A stretch of DNA of 64,000 bases from Stenocarpella maydis (Eukaryota; Ascomycota; Sordariomycetes; Diaporthales; Diaporthaceae), in contig NQMI01000106.1 in the NCBI GenBank assembly GCA_002270565.1, positions 101,003-165,002 of the forward strand, written 5' to 3'. A model generated the notes under the pieces. The model was not told the DNA's origin, did not search any database, and was given only the letters and a program-made list of their open reading frames with translations. Shown here one piece after another: positions 58,000 to 64,000 of the stretch (positions within the stretch are counted from its first letter, which is position 1; the number at the start of each line of letters is the position of its first letter). A program made the translations under genes and the position numbers.

Positions 58000-58567
58000 T
58001 CTGATAAATTTGTACTATAAAATAGCATTCAGTTCAGCGTGTGTTTCGGCAGGGTCGCAGTGTAGTGCTCTGAGGCGAATTCGGACGATTGATAATGGTC
58101 TGGATAACTTTGTATTGAATTAAGTTGGGCTTCTGTAAGCCCTCCTTATATACCCTCCGATGTTGTCTTATTTGCGGGCATGCTACGGTAGGCTCTGGTG
58201 CAAATTTGCAAATGCTGGAAAATTTGCCCTTCCAACACACTATCTTTGGTTCCAAGCAACTAGCCAATTATAGCCCTAGTAATGCCCAAATTAAGTATAT
58301 ATAAACTTCAGAAATTAAGCTATCTAATGTACTAGGTTATATACTTTTTGTGTAAGAAATAAGGGTAATGTAGAGGTCTAAATTAAGGTGTAAATGTAGG
58401 CTAAAATAATTGACTTATGGCTACCAAACTTATCTTGCGTTACGCACGCACTAGGCGTACTTAGCGAAAATCGCCTGACTCGCAAGTCTAGGGTAACTCC
58501 TTGCAAGAAGTCTAGGGTAACTCCTTGCATGAAGTACTGACGCCCTGCTGAGCGGTTCCGTTTAACA
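58000..58567 (-). repeat. second LTR family, solo LTR with CCACT duplication
   Basis: 568 bp, inverse complement of the 26403 LTR, with many C-to-T / G-to-A changes and two rather than three 25-bp units. Perfect 5-bp duplication CCACT at 57995-57999 and 58568-58572. It is inserted at the left edge of a gypsy 5' LTR. Confidence 0.88.
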
Positions 58568-58572
58568 CCACT

Positions 58573-59214
58573 AGAGTCAGAACATATAAGAATATAATCA
58601 TCACCCTAATAGATAGCTTTTATAGAATAAACTCTTCAGTTATTAATCTAAGTATTCAATCCTAGTATTAAATAGCCTTATAGCTAGTGATTATCATTAG
58701 TTAATAATATTACTTAACTACCACCTAATAATATATTCCAAATATAAACCCTTGATCTTTTAGGTTTAATATACTTAAAAACCCTCTGATTATTATATTT
58801 TAATAACTCTTGTTTATATATTACTATATAGACTTTAAGTAATATTATATATAGAACCCTTTATAATATCTAACTCCGGAATAACCACTCCTACTCATAA
58901 CCTTCTCCACAAGTTAGATGAACTCGCCAATAATAAAACCATGAACCCTTGTGTTCAGGAACTAGCCAATAAGATTGGGTAACTTCGCCTCCTCATAAAA
59001 GGATAAGCCTAACATAATACGGAAATCAAATAGCTTTAATAGGAAGTTACTACCCTCCGGGTAGGAGCCAACATTATTAATACCCTAATCCAGACTAAGG
59101 AATATATTAAACTCAATATTCCGGCCCCATACAATGGAACTACTGGATAACTTCAGGTATACCTAATGTAGGTTAGAGCTTACTAGTGCTTCTATAGGTT
59201 GGACTGTAATGATC
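58573..59214 (+). mobile_element. gypsy fragment D: 5' LTR and start of gag
   Basis: 58573-58797 is the gypsy LTR (ending TGATTATTATA). From about 58875 a Gag-like frame reads THNLLHKLDELANN, then NPCVQELANKIG, then EYIKLNIPAPYNGTTG, with RIP-type stops. It is cut at 59215 by the 3' LTR of the next gypsy copy. Confidence 0.7.
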
Positions 59215-62200
59215 AGAGGGTTTCCGAGTATGTTAAACCTGAAAGATCAAGGGTTTATATTCGGAATATATTATTAGGCGGTTATTAAGTAATATTATTA
59301 ACTTAATAATAATTACTAGCTATAAGGCTATTTAATACTGGGATTAAATACTTAGATTAACGACTAAAGAGTCTATTTTATAAAAGCTATCTCTTATAGT
59401 GATGACTATATTGTATATATATATTCCAACTCTTTCGTGGCTTGTAGGCTTGCATACCGAGCTATTAAGCTATTATATGAGGCTTGATACTTCATCCTTT
59501 AAGCGGGCTTATATGGCTTATAATTAAGTATTGCAAGCCAGACCCTAGCCCTTGGTAGGGGCTGGTTGTTACTAACTCATTAGGTGTTTTGGCTGGCTTG
59601 GGGATTACCCCGCTGAGGTTAGGGGTGTTTTCTATAGTAGTTAGCTGCTGATGCGTATTAGCCCATAATACTATCTCCCTCCTTACTTCTTTTATCCTTA
59701 AAAGTGCTCTATAAGTTATTTTTGCTTTCTAGGATCTTCATTTATACCTTCTTAATCCGTTATATTATCTAGAGTTAAGGATTCTTAGGTTTTTAAATTA
59801 TCCTATTATTCCAAGAACGTTAAGTAATATAACTCTTTATTATTTACTATTTTATACAATGCTATTACTATATGATCTTATTCTTTTTATAAGGTATAGG
59901 GTATTAAGAGTTGTAAAGTCTTGGAGGAGGCTTTTAGTTGTTATACTAAATGCATTTAGCAGTAGTAGTTAAAGTATAATGTTCTGGAACTAAATAACTT
60001 AAAGAACCTTTTATATATCTTGGCCTAGCACTAAAAACTAAAGAATAAAATTGAAGAGTTAGAGGAGAAGCTTCTTTATTTATGTAAGTAGAAGTATATA
60101 TAGCGCGAGAGGATGTTTTAGGCTATCTATTGGGGTCTATTAAATTTAGATGAGTTAGATTGTATGGAAAAGGAGGAGGCTAATGCTGAGTAGAGGCAGT
60201 TTGCTAAGTAATCCGCTAAGGTTGCTTACTAAAGTTCTACTAAAGAGGCTGGTAGGATAGTAGTATAGGAGGCATGGCTGCATTCTAAGGGTGAAGTAGG
60301 AGTTTTTAATTGGAGTTCCTTAATGGATAATGGTATTAGTTGGTCTGAATTTATAGGTACTAGTAATAAGGGGGGTAAAGGGAATGCACCTATAGGTGGC
60401 TTGTCTAGTGCCTGATTCTTATTACTAGGAATGGAATTTGTATTGATATTATCTAACTAGTTCTACTTCCTGGCTGTCTTTTAGTCTACTGGTTATGCTA
60501 TATCATCCTGATCTCGTTTTTCTTATAACTAGTACCCGTTGGGGCGTGGGGTGTAGATATTGGTATCCGTTTAGATGGTTTTTGAGCGTAACTAGTATTT
60601 AGGGTATTGGTTGGATAAGATAACTAGTATTAGTGTGTTTTCCTAAGGGGTTAGCTGGTTACTAGCTTTTAGTTATTCCTATTATAATTAGTCTCTTATT
60701 GGTTATTTTCCTTATTTTAGCTATAAAGATTGGGGTTTATTATATAGCTTTATTATGATGTTAGTTCGTTATAATTTATTATGTATAGGGTTCTCAGGCT
60801 GCATTCCTAGCTCCTGGGGCTATTTTATAGTAATTTATACATAATACCTTTTGAGTTTATTATAATTATAGGTTAAAATTTAGGCTGGTTCCTATATATT
60901 TTACTGGATTTGTAGTCTTTTTACTTAATAAGGTATTCTATTATTCCTTAGTATTATCTTGAATCTATAATATTCTATACTTTATATTCCTTATTATATT
61001 TATTAAAGGTTTTAATCTATATTTTAAGTTTTATATTCTTAGGTGCTAGTTCTAAGAGTAAGATGTAAAAAACTAGGTATTATTTTATTCCTTTAGGTAG
61101 TGAAAGTTTATAGTTGATACTTAAGAGTTTTCTTAAAATTTTAAAAGGGCTGATTTTCTTATAATTAAGCTTATTACTAGGTTGCTTTATTTTAATATTT
61201 TAGTGAAGAAGATAGACCTTATCTTCCTCTTTAAGAATTAGTCCCTTAATTCTTTTCTAATTCATATATTTTATTATTCATTCCTATATAAAAGAAAGTT
61301 CTACTTGGATATCCTTCTGAATTTATCTAATTCATATTGCTTTCTATTCTGTTGATTCTACTAAGGTATTATCTAGTAGTAATTCATAATATGCCTAAGG
61401 TTTATATCTATAGAGTGCAAAGAAAGGTGACTATTTAGTCATGCTAGTAGGTATACTATTATAGGTAAATTATGCTAATGGTAATAGTTTAACCTAATTA
61501 TTCTATAATTAGTTAATATAGTATTAGAGGTATTATTCTATAATCTAGTTGATTCATTCTATTCATTCATCCGTTTGCCGATATACTGTTATTAAGAGCT
61601 TATATTTTACTCTGAGTTGCTTAATTAGTAACTTCTAAAAGTTTAATATAAAGAGCTTATCTCTATCTAAGATAATTTTATGTAGCGTTCTATAATTACT
61701 TATAATAATTCACAAGAACATATATATGAGTTCTTCTGCAGTGCTAGCTTCCTTATATAGTATAAAGTATGCATACTTACTTAGTTTATAAACTACTACT
61801 AGAATACTATTATATAGTACTCTAGTTAAGGGTTCTTATAAGAGAGGTAATTTAACAATAAAGTCCAGGCTAATGGATAACCATATAGCTGTAAGTACTA
61901 GTAAGGGTTTTAATAATCCATATAGTTTATATCTAGAGGCCTTATTTTTATTGTATAAGTCGCATTTGCTAATAACATCTTGAACCTTTTTCTTAAGGTT
62001 AGGGATCTAATAATTTTACTAAATTCTTTTAATTATTACTTTAATACCTTAGTAACTATATATTGGTACTTTATATATTTCTATAATCAACTTATCTTAT
62101 TCCTTTAGATTAGTAGGGGTCTTTCTAGTTTGGAAGTTAACTTTAATTATAATATCAAGCTTATAATTGAGAATAATGCTTTTATCTTCTTATATTTTAA

Positions 62201-64000
62201 ATACTATTTATTCTATAGGTAAATCCTTATCTTAATAATTAGGTCTTTAACTAAGTATGTTTACTCTTATGTTTTTAACTTTATTTATATGGATAACTTT
62301 AATATTAAATTGTAATAAGAACTTTATATATCTAACTTATTATTTATTAAAAGTTTTAGTTATTATAAAGGTTATAAAGTTCTTATAATCTGTATAGAGT
62401 TTAATCTGCTTTTTGGCTCCTATAAGGTAGTATTACTATTCCTGGAATGCATATATTATTATAATAAATTCCTTATCTAGTGTAGTATAGCGGGTTTCTA
62501 ATTTATTAAACTTCTTGCTAAAGTTTATAATAATGTATATCCCTCCTTAGTTATCTTTTTAAGTAAGTTCTCTACCTATAGTATTATCTGAGGCATTTAT
62601 ATAGACTTTAAATTCTTTCTCTAGGTCTACTTCCTTAAGTACTAAGTCTTTTATAACTTTATCTTTAAGTATCTAAAAAGCTCATTATTTAGTATCTATT
62701 CACCTAAAGGTATAATCCTTCTTAGTGAGGTCTATTACTAGTTTTAGAATATCACTATACTATGCAATAAATTATTAATAAAAGTTACTATATCTAAGGA
62801 ATTCTCTAATGTTCTTAATGTTTATAGGGGTTGGCCATTTCTTAATTGCTTTAACCTTTCCTTCTTATATCTTGATCTTCCCTAGTTTAATTATACATCT
62901 AAGGTAGTTAACTTTTTATATATACTAGTTATATTTTTCTAGTTCTACTAGGAGATTAATATCCTAAAGTTTTCAAAGAACCTTTTAACATATCCCTTAT
63001 ATTCCTTAAGGACTTCTAAGAAGATAAGGATATTATATAAATAAGTAATAATAAAAATATGAAGATATTTGCTTAGGATTTAGTTAATTATTTCTTAAAA
63101 TAATATAGGTGTATTAGTTAATCTAAAGGGTATAATTATTATCTTATAATATCTATAGTATATCCTAAATACTATCTTCTATTCTTCTCCTTTATTTATT
63201 TAAATAAGATTATGACCATATTTTAAGTTAAGTGCTATAAACCATTTTGCTCCTTTAAGTTAATCTTATAGTTTTTTAATAAGTAGGAGAGGATATTGGT
63301 TCTTAATTGTAATATTATTTAATTATTAATAGTTAATGTAAAGTTATAGCTTGCCATTCTTCTTTAGTATAAAGAGGATTAGGTATTCTACTAGTAATTA
63401 TAATAGTCTTATAAATCCTTTCTTAAGGTTTTTATTAAGGTATTCTCTAAGTACTTTAAGTTATTCTTTATTAAGTTTATAGATAGGTTTAAACTAAGGC
63501 ATTATTCCAGGTTTTAATAATATCTTATAGTCTCATTATATATATTATAGTAGTATAGTATTAAGTTATTCTTAGAATACTTCCTTGAATTTATAGTAGT
63601 CTTCTGGTATTCATGCTAGTCTATTAGTTTTATCTTCTTTTATGCCTTCTTCTAGGTAGAAGAGGTATTATTATATTTTCTATATTGTATATTAACTAGT
63701 TGTGCTAGAGTAGTGATCTCCTGATTGGCTTTAGTCCTTCTATAAGGCGCTTAAGTGGCTTAATCCTTCTCTATCTTCCTAGAGTTAGGCCTTCTGCCCG
63801 CTCCCAGAGGTATCCTTGGGTCTATTTAAGTGCATCGCCTATTCGCTATCCTTAATAATATAACTCCTTCCCTTGCTATTAATTATAACCTTCTTTTAGG
63901 GCAGAGTATTATCCCAAAAGATCTAGCTAGTAGTTTAATTAATTTAGGGATTATTCTTTCTTAATTAAGGTATTCCTAAGATTAACTAATAATTTGCTAT
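59215..64000 (-). mobile_element. gypsy copy C (minus strand), runs off the window
   Basis: The 3' LTR is at about 59215-59437 (plus-strand start TGTAATGATCAG). Reading leftward from the window edge, the minus strand carries protease/RT remains (62500-64000), RNase H and integrase (about 61400-62500) and the chromodomain end (about 60600-61300). At about 63025-63060 the RT box reads ITYLYNILIF where an active gypsy enzyme has YLDDIL, so the catalytic Asp pair is lost. The antisense frame lies at 59800-60415. All frames are damaged. The 5' LTR would be beyond base 64000. Confidence 0.7.
59800..60415 (+). pseudogene. antisense accessory frame of gypsy copy C
   Basis: Plus-strand frame opposite to pol: KIEELEEKLLYL, NLDELDCMEKEEANAE and STKEAGRIVV, then LHSKGEVGVFNWSSLMDNG, WSEFIGTSNKGGKGNAP and IGGLSSA before a stop. 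The C-terminal 55 codons have only one internal stop, fewer than pol nearby. It matches the frames in fragments A and B. Confidence 0.55.

Overview
The window looks like a piece of a filamentous ascomycete (Pezizomycotina) genome, probably a Sordariomycete-type fungus. Genes have short introns of about 47-90 bases (one candidate is 192), and the gene content is typical: a HET-domain protein, a phiA-like cell-wall protein, a Zn2Cys6 regulator, an OPT transporter and a P450. Ty1/copia, Ty3/gypsy (chromodomain) and Tc1/mariner relics carry C-to-T / G-to-A damage of the kind left by repeat-induced point mutation (RIP). The order of class is inference; no rRNA or other marker is present.

Layout. 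1-11.8 kb is a balanced-composition gene block: secreted polysaccharide (chitin) deacetylase (+), class I glutamine-amidotransferase-like protein (-), HET-domain protein (+), FAD/NAD(P) oxidoreductase (-), then about 2.6 kb without genes. 11.8-28.6 kb is an AT-rich, RIP-damaged repeat block. It holds a copia element with 215-bp LTRs, a 972-base assembly gap with duplicated LTR flanks, and two oppositely oriented fragments of one chromodomain gypsy family. A second LTR family of about 594 bp, seen here only as solo or duplicated LTRs, is inserted into the gypsy fragments.

28.9-45 kb returns to genes: an amidase with one apparent 1-base deletion and a GC-AG intron, a copia solo LTR, a decayed HeLo-like/ankyrin-type pseudogene (-), a small SAM methyltransferase (-), a phiA-like protein (-) and a six-exon OPT oligopeptide transporter (-). 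45-50.4 kb has no convincing gene but holds a 710-bp terminal-inverted-repeat element and a short dispersed repeat. 50.4-57.3 kb has an intronless regulator with two tandem Zn2Cys6 clusters (+), a complete but dead Tc1/mariner element (31-bp perfect TIRs, TA duplication) and a five-exon cytochrome P450 (+). From 57.4 kb to the end is a second AT-rich block: telomere-like repeats, a solo LTR with a perfect 5-bp duplication, a gypsy 5' LTR plus gag fragment, and a third gypsy copy on the minus strand that runs off the window.

The genes do not form an obvious operon-like or single-pathway cluster. Regulator, P450, oxidoreductase and transporter are of kinds found near secondary-metabolite loci, but no backbone synthase is present. 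The most unusual structure is that the gypsy family carries a second, antisense reading frame between the end of pol and the 3' LTR. It is recognisable in all three copies and resembles a host-type coiled-coil/cysteine protein more than a retroviral one.
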